Shown here piece by piece: positions 34,594 through 43,844 of a stretch of DNA of 64,000 nt. The stretch is from Saccharofermentans sp. GTDB taxonomy: Bacteria > Bacillota > Clostridia > Saccharofermentanales > Saccharofermentanaceae. The notes below the pieces were generated by a model. That model saw nothing but the letters and a program-made list of their open reading frames with translations. It was not told the DNA's origin and did not search any database. Positions within the stretch are counted from its first letter, which is position 1; each line of letters begins with the position of its first letter. Both the position numbers and the translations under genes were made by a program. Location: NCBI GenBank assembly GCA_024691325.1, contig JAILNR010000011.1:1-64000 (forward strand), in the 5' to 3' direction.

Positions 34594-35847
34594 TTAAGAA
34601 CCGGCCACCCTGTTTACGATCTTTATAAAGTGATCCACGAAGACTTCCTTGCCGTAACGGGAAGCGATAACATCATGTATATGATTACTGTCAAAGGTAA
34701 TCCTTCCCTCAAGATAATCATTAAGATATGAGGCAAGCTGTTCGTGATCAAGTATTCCGACGATCCTTCCGACAGAGTCATCAACATAATCCTCTACGCC
34801 GCCGCATCTCGTTGAGAAGATTGGAAGACCGCAGCTGGCAGCTTCAAGGGGAGCGACCGGCTGACCTTCCTGAATGGAAGTCATTACAAACGCATCCGCT
34901 CTGTTATAAAGTGAAGATATCTCATCACGCGATACAACAGGTATCATCTCGACGATATCATGGATCGTAGAATCATTAATCTGCTTGACGAATTCATCCA
35001 CTCCCAGACTGTAACCTTTATTAGCCCCATATCCCGCGATAATGATCTTAAAGGGCTTAACAGCCATCTTCTTAAGATCCTCCATGGTCTGAACGAACAG
35101 GTCATAGTTCTTATAAAAAGAGTGGGCGGCAACAATAAGGAAAGTCATCTGATCATGAGCCACGGGCTCACACTTAAACTTATCAACATCGATTATATTG
35201 CCGATATACTCAATCGACTTAAGGTGAATATTCTGCATTAACACCTGTCTGATCTTGTCATTACTTATTGCAAGGAAGGCAGATGCACCTTCGAACGCCT
35301 CTTTGAAAGAATCATTAAGTGATGTTCCGGGGATCATGACCGGTGAATGCTCGGACAGAATATAGGGAACACCATAATAATCGGCAAACAGCTTCGCATA
35401 GACTGCCGTTCCCTGCGCTGATATCCCGTAAACAAGATCAAACTTATCGCCGAGTTTCTTTGCAAGTCTTGATATATGCTTTCTCCAGAACTTACGGTCT
35501 GCTTCGGTATCAACAGAACCGATTCCCGCAAGACCTTTCTTCTTTATGGTCATCCTGCTGTACATGTTATTAAGTACAGCAAGCTCAACAGGACGGGAAA
35601 CTATGCTTTTAAACTCGTGCAGGCTCTCCTGCTGTCCTAAGGATTCAAGATAAATATCCTTACCGGTTATCCTCTTTGCCAGGTACTTTAAGCCGAGTGT
35701 CGTGGCAGGATTTAACATCACAACCGTAATGTCATACTCGCGCGAAAGAAGCTCGCATTGTTCCTTAAAGAAAGTACCCGATATAGGATTCTCCTTAGTC
35801 GGGTACCAGGATGCGGTAACAAGAATTCGTTTCTTTGAAGACGGCAT
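34594..35847 (-). CDS. GT4 glycosyltransferase
   Basis: A 417-residue GT-B enzyme. The N-terminal half starts VTASWYPTKENPISGTFF. The C-terminal half contains the donor-site pattern SSLYNRADAFVMTSIQEGQPVAPLEAASCG, with the acidic E-x7-E of family 4. It adds a sugar to the lipid-linked unit on the cytoplasmic side; sugar unknown. One base separates it from the flippase gene, eight from GDP-fucose synthase. Confidence 0.85.
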   Translation of the reverse strand: MPSSKKRILVTASWYPTKENPISGTFFKEQCELLSREYDITVVMLNPATTLGLKYLAKRITGKDIYLESLGQQESLHEFKSIVSRPVELAVLNNMYSRMTIKKKGLAGIGSVDTEADRKFWRKHISRLAKKLGDKFDLVYGISAQGTAVYAKLFADYYGVPYILSEHSPVMIPGTSLNDSFKEAFEGASAFLAISNDKIRQVLMQNIHLKSIEYIGNIIDVDKFKCEPVAHDQMTFLIVAAHSFYKNYDLFVQTMEDLKKMAVKPFKIIIAGYGANKGYSLGVDEFVKQINDSTIHDIVEMIPVVSRDEISSLYNRADAFVMTSIQEGQPVAPLEAASCGLPIFSTRCGGVEDYVDDSVGRIVGILDHEQLASYLNDYLEGRITFDSNHIHDVIASRYGKEVFVDHFIKIVNRVAGS

Positions 35848-35855
35848 AAATCCCC

Positions 35856-36800
35856 TTAACGTTCAGCTCTCATGGGATTCTCGAGGAAGTCCTTGTATGT
35901 AAGTCTGATTCCATCCTCAAGTTCGGTCTTATAGGTCCAGCCTAATCCTGCGGCCTTGGAAACATCAAGGAGCTTACGCGGTGTGCCGTTGGGCTTTGAA
36001 GGATCCCAAAGGATTTCTCCTTCGTAACCTACCACCTTCGCAACAAGCTCGGTCAATTCCTTGATCGTAAGTTCCTTACCGGTACCTGCATTGACTGTCT
36101 CGTTGCCGCTGTAGTTGTTCATAAGGAATACGCAAAGATCCGCTAAGTCATCAACATACATGAACTCGCGAAGAGGAGATCCGTCACCCCAGCAGGTTAC
36201 GCTCTTTATCCCGTTCTCCTTTGCTTCATGGAATCTTCTTATAAGGGCCGGAAGCACATGTGAATGCTCCGGGTGATAGTTATCATTAGGTCCGTAAAGA
36301 TTCGTAGGCATAACGCTTATATAATCTGTTCCATACTGTGTATTAAGATACTCGCAGTATTTAAGACCTGATATCTTAGCTAATGCATAAGCTTCATTGG
36401 TTGACTCAAGAGAACTTGTAAGGAGGCAGTCCTCCTTCATAGGCTGAGGTGCAAACTTGGGGTAGATGCAGCTCGAACCTAAGAACTCGAGCTTCTTACA
36501 GCCGTTCTTCCATGCAGCATGAATTACATTCATCTCAAGGATCATGTTGTCGTACATGAAGTCAGCCTTAGCTGTTGCATTACCCATAATGCCTCCGACC
36601 TTGGCTGCGGCAAGAAAAACATACTCGGGCTTTTCTGATTCAAAGAAGGCCTCAACCTGATCCTGTCTTGTAAGATCAAGTTCCTTATGTGTTCTAGTAA
36701 TTATATTGGTATAGCCGTCCTTCTCAAGTGCACGAACTATTGCACTTCCGACCATTCCTCTATGTCCTGCGACGTATATCTTCGCATCTTTTTCCATCAT
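35856..36800 (-). CDS. fcl: GDP-L-fucose synthase
   Basis: A 314-residue dual epimerase-reductase that turns GDP-4-keto-6-deoxymannose into GDP-L-fucose. Typical features are [16 protein letters not shown], the [15 protein letters not shown] segment with active-site Ser and Cys, and YALAKISG with the Tyr-x3-Lys pair. Its substrate is normally made by GDP-mannose 4,6-dehydratase, which is not in this window. The GT11 fucosyltransferase further upstream in the operon is the natural user of the product. Confidence 0.93.
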   Translation of the reverse strand: MMEKDAKIYVAGHRGMVGSAIVRALEKDGYTNIITRTHKELDLTRQDQVEAFFESEKPEYVFLAAAKVGGIMGNATAKADFMYDNMILEMNVIHAAWKNGCKKLEFLGSSCIYPKFAPQPMKEDCLLTSSLESTNEAYALAKISGLKYCEYLNTQYGTDYISVMPTNLYGPNDNYHPEHSHVLPALIRRFHEAKENGIKSVTCWGDGSPLREFMYVDDLADLCVFLMNNYSGNETVNAGTGKELTIKELTELVAKVVGYEGEILWDPSKPNGTPRKLLDVSKAAGLGWTYKTELEDGIRLTYKDFLENPMRAER

Positions 36801-36820
36801 ATATACAACTTCCTCCGACC

Positions 36821-37228
36821 TTATCCGATAGAATATCCCGTACTACCGTCACTGTAGTAGTCCTGCTTAAGGTCATAAACGATCTTGTCATCGGCTGAAG
36901 TATTGCCGATCTGAACTTCAATAAGCTTAAGTTCACTTCCGGCGATCACAGTGTGACGAACCTCTCTGGGGATCTGAACAACATCACCGGTATGCACATA
37001 TCTTTCTTCTTCATTCATAATGACACGGCCGCTGCCGCTTGCAACAACCCACATCTCTCTTCTGCCGCTATGGCTATGGTACTTCATTCTGCTTCCCTCG
37101 GTAAGCACAACGAGTATAGTGAGGTGATCCTTCTCTTCGTGAAGGACTGTATAACTTCCCCAATCCTTCTTTACTGTCAAAGGCTGAGGGTTCTCAGATA
37201 CTGATTTTATTATTGTTTTGTTTTCCAT
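36821..37228 (-). CDS. Small cupin, type II phosphomannose-isomerase-like
   Basis: A 135-residue single cupin. The sequence [21 protein letters not shown] with later [16 protein letters not shown] gives the metal-binding His-x-His, Glu and final His of the C-terminal half of bifunctional ManC. Stand-alone forms occur in O-antigen clusters and may isomerise mannose-6-phosphate or a related sugar. A cupin of the same kind is also inside the fusion at 2644. Located next to GDP-fucose synthase. Confidence 0.8.
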   Translation of the reverse strand: MENKTIIKSVSENPQPLTVKKDWGSYTVLHEEKDHLTILVVLTEGSRMKYHSHSGRREMWVVASGSGRVIMNEEERYVHTGDVVQIPREVRHTVIAGSELKLIEVQIGNTSADDKIVYDLKQDYYSDGSTGYSIG

Positions 37229-37256
37229 AGCTAAAACCTCTCTTAGAAAGATTATT

Positions 37257-38171
37257 TTAACATGTTATCTTGTGATAGTCATAGACGGACTTGATTCCTT
37301 CCTCAAGACCTCTTAATGACCGGTTATATCCTGACTCCATGATCCTCGAGTTATCAAGGATTATCTTTCTTACATCCACGCTTCTTGCCGGCTTGTATTC
37401 ATATTTAACATTGCTGTCTATAGATTTAACTATCTCAAGTATCCTGTTCTGGGATGTTCCGGTACCTGAACTTATGTTGAACAGATTGTATCCGCCCTCA
37501 TAAGAAGCCAGTCCCACAAGCATAGAGCAGACGTCATCTATGTATATGTAGTCACGTATGATCTCACCGTCTCCCCATACTTCAATGGTCTGACCCGCCA
37601 ATGTCTTCTTAATTACTGCATCTATGAATCCCACGCCCTTGTTATAGTCCTGCCCCGGGCCGTACGGATTAGATATCCTCGCTATCATCATCTTGGACTT
37701 AGCCTGGATGTCGAACACGCGAAGAGTATTCTCGATGCAAAGCTTAACGTTGCCATAGTGGTTGATAGGTCTTGCCAATGTGTCCTCTTTAATAGGCTGT
37801 ATCTCCTGATCGCCATACACGGTTCCGCCCGATGACAGGAAGATCAGCTTGGTGTCCGTGTCCTTGATCATATTAAACAGCTTAACGGTCTGGATAAAAT
37901 CCCTTCCGTATCCCATCATGTACTTCTCATTCGAATTACCGGGATTGATCGTGGATAAAGCATGGTAGATAATGTCCTGCCCTTTGATTACACCGGCAAG
38001 AACATTATCGTCAAAGAAATCCCCCATAATATATCTGACTCTGTCATCTCTTCTGGGCGGCTCGACAATATCAAAACTGGTAACGCTGTACCCGCTGTCT
38101 GCGAGCATGCGTGCAAGGTTCGATCCGATAAACCCGTTACCGCCTATAATCAATGCTTTCTTCTGAGCCAT
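37257..38171 (-). CDS. NAD-dependent nucleotide-sugar epimerase/dehydratase
   Basis: A 304-residue extended SDR. It has GGNGFIGSNLARML for NAD, LSSGGTVYGDQ with the active-site Ser, and HYGNVK, where Tyr-x3-Lys is kept. It resembles UDP-glucose/UDP-GlcNAc 4-epimerases but the exact nucleotide sugar is unclear. It is too short, and lacks the features, to be GDP-mannose 4,6-dehydratase, despite its position beside GDP-fucose synthase. Confidence 0.8.
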   Translation of the reverse strand: MAQKKALIIGGNGFIGSNLARMLADSGYSVTSFDIVEPPRRDDRVRYIMGDFFDDNVLAGVIKGQDIIYHALSTINPGNSNEKYMMGYGRDFIQTVKLFNMIKDTDTKLIFLSSGGTVYGDQEIQPIKEDTLARPINHYGNVKLCIENTLRVFDIQAKSKMMIARISNPYGPGQDYNKGVGFIDAVIKKTLAGQTIEVWGDGEIIRDYIYIDDVCSMLVGLASYEGGYNLFNISSGTGTSQNRILEIVKSIDSNVKYEYKPARSVDVRKIILDNSRIMESGYNRSLRGLEEGIKSVYDYHKITC

Positions 38172-38201
38172 GTTATCTTAAGCCTCCACTTATCACGTAT
38201 C

Positions 38202-39059
38202 TTAAGAAGATACCCTTATCCACTCTTTACAGTATACACTGCCGTTATCATAACCGTTAAGGAGCGTGGTCGGACAGATAACGGTCTTATCCTTGTTGTC
38301 ATTAAGCCATGCACCCCACCAACTGAATGTGCTGTTCGCGATGATATTGTGCTTGCACTTGCTCATAAGATACATATCAAGATATGACTTATCATCGGTG
38401 TTGCCGTCAACGGGCACAGAACCTTCTATACCGAGCATCTGTGACGCCGCCTTCACATCGTTCGAAAATATAAAGAACGTGGCATCAGGCATCTTGGCTT
38501 TGATAGTCTCTATTGCCTTGCGGTAGTATTCAGGAGTACAGATTCCTCCGTAAAGACTGTTGTTATTAAGATAATCACCAAGCCTTACATGCACGGAAAC
38601 GGATTGGGTACCTGTTATCTTTTCTTCCATATCTTTTATGTATCCGGAATCCGTGTCTTTGAAAGATATGCTTGCGCGAAGCTCATCTTTACAGGTCGGT
38701 ATATATTCATCACCTATGAAGCTTCCGCCCGTCACGTAACCCTTATTCACATCAAGAAGCGACGGAGTGAACTTATATCCTTCTTCAAGATATGTGTGTC
38801 CGACAAATGCTCTTCTTATATATCTTCTGATACCGGCGCCTTTTCCGTAGAATTCGTATATGGAAGGACACTCATCAACTTTAAGACCGAGAAGCCCGAT
38901 CTCAATCTCTCTCATATCGATCTTGCCGTCATCGACCTGACCTTTCTTGTACCAGCTAAGATCTGCACAGGTCTTAAACCCGCGCGCCTTATACTCCGAA
39001 TAGAGTCCATACTGACCTAGCTGATTGCCGAGTCCTCCTGAGAATTGAACTATTATCAT
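38202..39059 (-). CDS. GT11 alpha-1,2-fucosyltransferase
   Basis: A 285-residue enzyme of family 11. It begins IVQFSGGLGNQLGQYGLY and has the donor motif SVHVRLGDYL (His157, Arg159, Asp162) and NSTFSWWGAWL near residue 240. GDP-fucose is the expected donor, matching the GDP-fucose synthase in the same operon. The common HxRRxD motif reads HVRLGD here, with Leu160 in place of the second Arg, so substrate preference may differ. Its ATG overlaps the upstream stop by one base. Confidence 0.85.
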   Translation of the reverse strand: MIIVQFSGGLGNQLGQYGLYSEYKARGFKTCADLSWYKKGQVDDGKIDMREIEIGLLGLKVDECPSIYEFYGKGAGIRRYIRRAFVGHTYLEEGYKFTPSLLDVNKGYVTGGSFIGDEYIPTCKDELRASISFKDTDSGYIKDMEEKITGTQSVSVHVRLGDYLNNNSLYGGICTPEYYRKAIETIKAKMPDATFFIFSNDVKAASQMLGIEGSVPVDGNTDDKSYLDMYLMSKCKHNIIANSTFSWWGAWLNDNKDKTVICPTTLLNGYDNGSVYCKEWIRVSS

Positions 39060-40024
39060 CAGGCGTTCCCCTTCTTAACTTTGTAATACAACTTGCGGGC
39101 AAGTCCGGGCATAAGCTTTGCTGCAGTTACAGTCACAGTATACTTAAACCTGTCAGCGGCACTTCCGCCGCACGATCCGCGAAGCATTTTCTCATATCTT
39201 CTAAGATCATCCCTGTCGCGTTCGCCCTTAATCTCAAGGCTTGCAAGTGCCTTGGAAAAATCACGGTACTTCATGTTGCCCCAGCTTTTCTTTTCTCTTA
39301 ACATCGGGCCATAATAATCATCTTTAACAAGAAAATCATAAAGCTCGATATGCATCGTAAAGTAGTTCATGGTGCTGTCCTGTCCCTTATGTCTTCTTGT
39401 GTACATAAGACACTTATTAACAGTCATTACTCCGTCACCATATCTTTCAATATCAAACAGGAGCTTGATATCGCAGCATGGACCGACATTAGGATCAAAT
39501 ATCAAATCATGCGCATCAAGAACTTTCTTCCTGTACATGATCGACGGACAGACAGTGTTGTGCCTTCCTTCAAAGTAAGCATCAAACAGTTCTCTGCCTG
39601 TAAAGATCTTATACTCGCCTTCAAAGTCTGTTATTGTATCTGCTTCGCTTCCGTCTTCAAAGAAATTCGTGTTAAGACAGGAAACACACCCCACTTGCGG
39701 GAATCTTTCCAGATACTCATACTCAGTCTTAAGCATATCGTGGTGCATCTTATCGTCATCATGGAACAGCACGATATAATCAGCCGCAGCCATCTTGATA
39801 GCCGAATTGATATTGCCTATTCCTCCGATATTTTGATCGTGTTTTACATACTTTAATCTCGGGTCGGCGAAGCTTTCCACGACCTGTCTCGTGTTATCCG
39901 TAGAACAGTTATCAACAACAGTAAGCGTGAAATCCTTAAACGAAGAAGCGAGAACACTCTCTATGCTCTCGCGAAGGTAATCAGCTCTGTTATATGTAAG
40001 GATGTAGACTTCAAGTGAACTCAT
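39059..40024 (-). CDS. GT2 glycosyltransferase
   Basis: A 321-residue family 2 enzyme. Markers: [30 protein letters not shown] and LFHDDDKMH at the metal-binding site. It is cytoplasmic, with a basic C-terminal tail ([11 protein letters not shown]) that may touch the membrane. Donor and acceptor unknown. The start lies 14 bases inside the end of the aminotransferase gene, so transfer of the amino sugar is possible. Confidence 0.85.
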   Translation of the reverse strand: MSSLEVYILTYNRADYLRESIESVLASSFKDFTLTVVDNCSTDNTRQVVESFADPRLKYVKHDQNIGGIGNINSAIKMAAADYIVLFHDDDKMHHDMLKTEYEYLERFPQVGCVSCLNTNFFEDGSEADTITDFEGEYKIFTGRELFDAYFEGRHNTVCPSIMYRKKVLDAHDLIFDPNVGPCCDIKLLFDIERYGDGVMTVNKCLMYTRRHKGQDSTMNYFTMHIELYDFLVKDDYYGPMLREKKSWGNMKYRDFSKALASLEIKGERDRDDLRRYEKMLRGSCGGSAADRFKYTVTVTAAKLMPGLARKLYYKVKKGNA

Positions 40025-41108
40025 TTATCTTATTGATCACATAATCTATCTGTTCGTCAGTCATTCCGTAGTACATAGGAATCGAGATTTCAGTTCTCGA
40101 TATAAGCTCTGCAACAGGGAAGTCGCCTTCCTTAAATCCCAGATCCTTATAGCATTCCTGAAGATGCATCGGGATGGGATAGTGGTTATTCGTTCCGATT
40201 CCGGCATCACGCAGGAACTTCTGAAGTTCATCCTTCCGGTCGCATCTTATGGCAAAGATATGCCAGACAGGGTCCGCATAATCAGGTACAAACGGCAGCG
40301 TGATAAGCGGGTTCTTTATGCCCTCGAGGTATTTCCTGGCGATAGCTTTTCGCGCAGTGTTCATGCGGTCGAGGTGCTTAAGCTTTGCTGACAGGAATGC
40401 AGCCTGGAACTCATCGAGTCTGCTGTTGTTGCCTTTATAGATGTGATGGTATTTGTAGTCGCATCCGTAGTTGCCGTATGCCCTTATCTTATCCGCGATC
40501 TGCTTGTCACCGGTAACGGTGGCACCCGCATCACCCAAAGCTCCGAGGTTCTTTCCGGGGTAGAAAGAGAAGCCGGCGGCAATTCCGAATGTACCGATCT
40601 TTCTTCCTTTGTACGTCGCACCGTGAGCCTGCGCGCAATCCTCGATAACATAAAGGTTATGCTCCCCGGCAATCTTCATGATGGGGTCCATGTCGCACGC
40701 CTGGCCATAGAGGTGCACTGGCATTATCGCCTTGGTCTTTCCCGTAATAGAAGCTTCAATAAGTGCGGGGTCTATGTTGTATGTCTTGATGTCAGGCTCA
40801 ACAAAAACCACATCCGCACCAGCATAAGTAACAGCCAAAGCGGTTGCAATGTATGTGTTGCTCGGAACTATTACCTCGTCACCTGCACCTATTCCCAATG
40901 CTTTTAAAGCAAGTACCAGAGCATCAAGTCCGTTGCCGCAGCCGACACAGTAATCCATGCCGATATATTCCGCGAAAGCTTTCTCGAATTTCCCGTCTTC
41001 CTCGCCTTCGATATACCACGAATTTGAATATACGGTCTCAAAAGCCGCACGTATTTCTTTATCCAGTTCCTTTTCCATCGGGCGGAATGTAACAAAAGGC
41101 ACTTCCAT
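40011..41108 (-). CDS. fdtB: dTDP-3-amino-3,6-dideoxyhexose transaminase (DegT/DnrJ/EryC1 family)
   Basis: A 365-residue PLP enzyme. Lys186 in [14 protein letters not shown] is the expected Schiff-base residue and Asp157 ([10 protein letters not shown]) binds the PLP ring. Paired with the ketoisomerase gene directly upstream (one base overlap), it should aminate a dTDP-3-keto-6-deoxyhexose at C3, as FdtB or QdtB do. Whether the product is the galacto or gluco form depends on the ketoisomerase. No acetyltransferase gene follows, so the sugar may stay as the free amine or be acetylated by an enzyme encoded elsewhere. Confidence 0.85.
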   Translation of the reverse strand: MEVPFVTFRPMEKELDKEIRAAFETVYSNSWYIEGEEDGKFEKAFAEYIGMDYCVGCGNGLDALVLALKALGIGAGDEVIVPSNTYIATALAVTYAGADVVFVEPDIKTYNIDPALIEASITGKTKAIMPVHLYGQACDMDPIMKIAGEHNLYVIEDCAQAHGATYKGRKIGTFGIAAGFSFYPGKNLGALGDAGATVTGDKQIADKIRAYGNYGCDYKYHHIYKGNNSRLDEFQAAFLSAKLKHLDRMNTARKAIARKYLEGIKNPLITLPFVPDYADPVWHIFAIRCDRKDELQKFLRDAGIGTNNHYPIPMHLQECYKDLGFKEGDFPVAELISRTEISIPMYYGMTDEQIDYVINKINEFT

Positions 41109-41521
41109 TATGCTTCACTCTCCTTAGCTTTTATAAACTTAAGGAATTCATCGTAATCTCTTATATAGTCTGTTTCGTCATAAAGCTCTGATGCAAGCAC
41201 AAGAAGGACCGCATCAGGTGAGAAATCATACATCTCTCTCCACATATCGTTCTCGATATAAAGACCCTTGGTGGGCTTATCAAGAGCGACTTCGCATGTC
41301 TCGTGACCATTATCAAGATGGATCATGCAGCTGCCGTGAACGCAGATGAGAACCTGCTTTAAGCACTTGTGTGCATGATGTCCGCGGACTACATCACTAA
41401 GAGTGTCATATATGTAGTAGACTCTCTTTACCGCGAAAGGAAAATCCTTTTGCTCCTCAAGGGCAACGAGTTGTCCTCTGTTATCGCCGTGCGGCTCGTA
41501 ATCAAAAGTTCTAATCTCCAT
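41108..41521 (-). CDS. fdtA: dTDP-4-keto-6-deoxyglucose 3,4-ketoisomerase (FdtA/QdtA family)
   Basis: A 137-residue cupin. The [21 protein letters not shown] segment supplies the active-site histidines typical of WxcM/FdtA/QdtA enzymes, which shift the keto group from C4 to C3 of the RfbB product. The result is the substrate for the aminotransferase that follows. FdtA (galacto) and QdtA (gluco) cannot be told apart by eye, so the symbol is tentative. Confidence 0.85.
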   Translation of the reverse strand: MEIRTFDYEPHGDNRGQLVALEEQKDFPFAVKRVYYIYDTLSDVVRGHHAHKCLKQVLICVHGSCMIHLDNGHETCEVALDKPTKGLYIENDMWREMYDFSPDAVLLVLASELYDETDYIRDYDEFLKFIKAKESEA

Positions 41522-41532
41522 ATCGGGTTACC

Positions 41533-43008
41533 TTAATTGAGCTTCTCTTTCTTTACTATCTTGTTATAGGTCTTCTGCACGAACAGCCCCGGGAAGTCGC
41601 CTATGAGCGTCTTCTTATTACCGGATGCTATTACCTGTCTGAAGATCTGATCCTTAAACCTTATTATATATTGTTTTCTGAATTCAGTCGTGTCTATCTT
41701 TTGTATCTTAAGTTCATAAGATGTCTTGTGAACTGTGAGCGCTTTTTGAAGTTCCTCTTCGAATCTTGAAGGTGAGATAAGATCCTCCTTCAAAGCAGCG
41801 CCTCTTTGCTCCCTGTAATCCTCATCAGAAAGGAGCTTGTCCGCCTCTGCCACAAGCGAATCGACATCCCCGTACTCGACGGTCTCCTGGTGAAGAAGAT
41901 TCTCTTTATTAACATCATTGCTGCTGCCTTCTTTTATAAGCGTCAACGGTACCTTGCGGGCATCTGCCGCGAACTGCATCATGAGGCCGCCTACCATCGG
42001 GAAGGTATTAAGATACAAGGTGCAGTGCTCCATGAGTTCAAACAGATCCTTCCTTTCGTCTATCCTGTAGACTCTGCCGGGGAACTTGTTTTGAAGCTTA
42101 ATGATCTCACTATCATCACCTGTTCCTGCATAGAGGAATACTGTATCGTCATGGCCTTCGAGAAGTCTTTCAACAATAACATAGAAACGGTTTCCGGGAT
42201 CTCCTAATGTCTTATAGATAGATCCGCCGCTGAATATGATCTTTTTGCCTTCGGAATCAAAGGGCAGACCTTGGAAATCAGCAGGTCTGTGATACGGATA
42301 AAAAGGCATCAGTATCTCCTTTTGCTCCGGTATACCTCTGTAGGTTACAGATACGCAAGCGCCGTAGTTACGGAACTCCAGGTTATAGTCAAAAGCATCG
42401 TGGCCTAACCAGAACGCGTGGTCCGTAAGATTGATCTTAAATCTCTCGACTATCCCCTCATATGCCTTGAACACGGCCATAGCCGATGCATCATCAGGAG
42501 TTGAGTACAGGAAAGCCTTGGAGGGCTTGTACTTCTCGAACAGCGACGCTATATCGAGCACTTCCGTGTGTCTGTTGTCATAGGAAACATAATTCCAGAT
42601 AACATTCCCGTCCTTTACCGCGTTATGAAGCTCGGGCTGACTGTCCTTCGACTCTATCTTGGTGATATAGATTATCTTATAACCGAGGTTTGATAAAGCA
42701 TGCATATAGATAAGGGCAAGTGCTCTCGTATCAAAGCCGAAGCTGTCATAAAACAGCACACAATTCTGCTCCGTCTCACCCTTGTTAAATCCTGGCTTAA
42801 CAAGATCCTTGGATATAGTGCTCAAGTACTTCTCGAGATCATCATCAACATAGTACTGGTTATATTCTTCGAGTATGAAAGCTGCTGCCGTCATGGCATC
42901 TAATGCCTTACGGTAGTTCTTCTTCGCGATTGAAGTCCCGGTAATGCTCTTAAGCTTGCCTAATACTTTCTCTATCTTATTTATCTTGTCAGAGTACTCT
43001 TCCATCAA
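41533..43008 (-). CDS. GT-B-type glycosyltransferase
   Basis: A 491-residue soluble protein with an N-terminal helical segment of about 85 residues, then two Rossmann-like halves: LFYDSFGFDTRALALIYM opens the first, and IIFSGGSIYKTLGDPGN with LYLNTFPMVGGLMMQFAADA marks the second, the donor side. It resembles large GT-B transferases of surface glycan or glycoprotein clusters. Sugar specificity unknown. The next gene in the transcript (amino-sugar ketoisomerase) begins 11 bases on. Confidence 0.7.
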   Translation of the reverse strand: MMEEYSDKINKIEKVLGKLKSITGTSIAKKNYRKALDAMTAAAFILEEYNQYYVDDDLEKYLSTISKDLVKPGFNKGETEQNCVLFYDSFGFDTRALALIYMHALSNLGYKIIYITKIESKDSQPELHNAVKDGNVIWNYVSYDNRHTEVLDIASLFEKYKPSKAFLYSTPDDASAMAVFKAYEGIVERFKINLTDHAFWLGHDAFDYNLEFRNYGACVSVTYRGIPEQKEILMPFYPYHRPADFQGLPFDSEGKKIIFSGGSIYKTLGDPGNRFYVIVERLLEGHDDTVFLYAGTGDDSEIIKLQNKFPGRVYRIDERKDLFELMEHCTLYLNTFPMVGGLMMQFAADARKVPLTLIKEGSSNDVNKENLLHQETVEYGDVDSLVAEADKLLSDEDYREQRGAALKEDLISPSRFEEELQKALTVHKTSYELKIQKIDTTEFRKQYIIRFKDQIFRQVIASGNKKTLIGDFPGLFVQKTYNKIVKKEKLN

Positions 43009-43844
43009 ATCTCCAACTTGCCGAACTTCCCCTTACGGGCATCGGCTTTGCCTCTTCTCATAAACTTGATCTTGTTCCATTTGTCATCCTCAACGAGTAT
43101 GGTCTTAACAAACTGTGTAAACAGGAAATACCTGTACGCCTTCCTCGTCTGAGGATAGTTTTGCATAACATAAGTGCAGTTTCTGAAGATATAGTATTTT
43201 CTTATCTTGCTGTGTCCCATAGCCTCGAAGCTTCTTCCCAGAATCTTCCCCTTGATGGGAGCTCCCAGGTTATGCTGCATCGTAAGATCGAGAACTCTCC
43301 TGAACTTATATCCTTCACGTGCCGCCCTGTAATTAAACTCGCGGTCAACCTCGTCTATAAACAGTTTCTCAAGAAATCCGCCAACCTCAAGCGAAGCTTC
43401 AACATCCATGATGGAACCCGAAGTTATAAGCCAGTCAGCGTCCTCTTTATTGGTAACGGGATCGTCTTCCTTATCTCCGGAATTATGAATACCTACCTGT
43501 ATTATCTTCTCGTCGGATTCAAACACATCCTGCGCTTTTTCTATGTACCTGGGAAGAGTACCGCCGTCAAAATACGAATCCTGATCCATCGTAAGAAGAT
43601 ACTTAAACCCTCTTTTTGATGCTTCGTTAAGCCCTTTGTTCAAGGCAGCTGCGATGCCCATATTGCCGTTCATGGAAATTACTTCAACATTCTCAAGTGC
43701 CATGATCTTATTGGTGATGTCTTCGTTCCCGGCATCCGAATTATCGACAGCAAACACAACATCCACATCCTTCGAATAAGTGGCAATGTTTCTTACCACA
43801 CTGTCATCGGGATTATAAAGAACTACACAGCAAGCAAGTTTCAT
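43005..43844 (-). CDS. GT2 rhamnosyltransferase-like glycosyltransferase
   Basis: A 279-residue family 2 enzyme. It starts ACCVVLYNPDDSVVRNI, with AVDNSDAGNED and LLTMDQDSYF at the metal site, and later EVDREFNYRA. This arrangement is typical of RfbF/RfbN-like rhamnosyltransferases, which would match the dTDP-rhamnose genes. It overlaps both neighbours by 4 bases. Specificity is inferred. Confidence 0.82.
   Translation of the reverse strand: MKLACCVVLYNPDDSVVRNIATYSKDVDVVFAVDNSDAGNEDITNKIMALENVEVISMNGNMGIAAALNKGLNEASKRGFKYLLTMDQDSYFDGGTLPRYIEKAQDVFESDEKIIQVGIHNSGDKEDDPVTNKEDADWLITSGSIMDVEASLEVGGFLEKLFIDEVDREFNYRAAREGYKFRRVLDLTMQHNLGAPIKGKILGRSFEAMGHSKIRKYYIFRNCTYVMQNYPQTRKAYRYFLFTQFVKTILVEDDKWNKIKFMRRGKADARKGKFGKLEI

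Noticed and set aside
37257-38171. GDP-mannose 4,6-dehydratase
   Set aside because: Length and motifs fit a 4-epimerase-type SDR rather than Gmd; neighbourhood alone was not enough.
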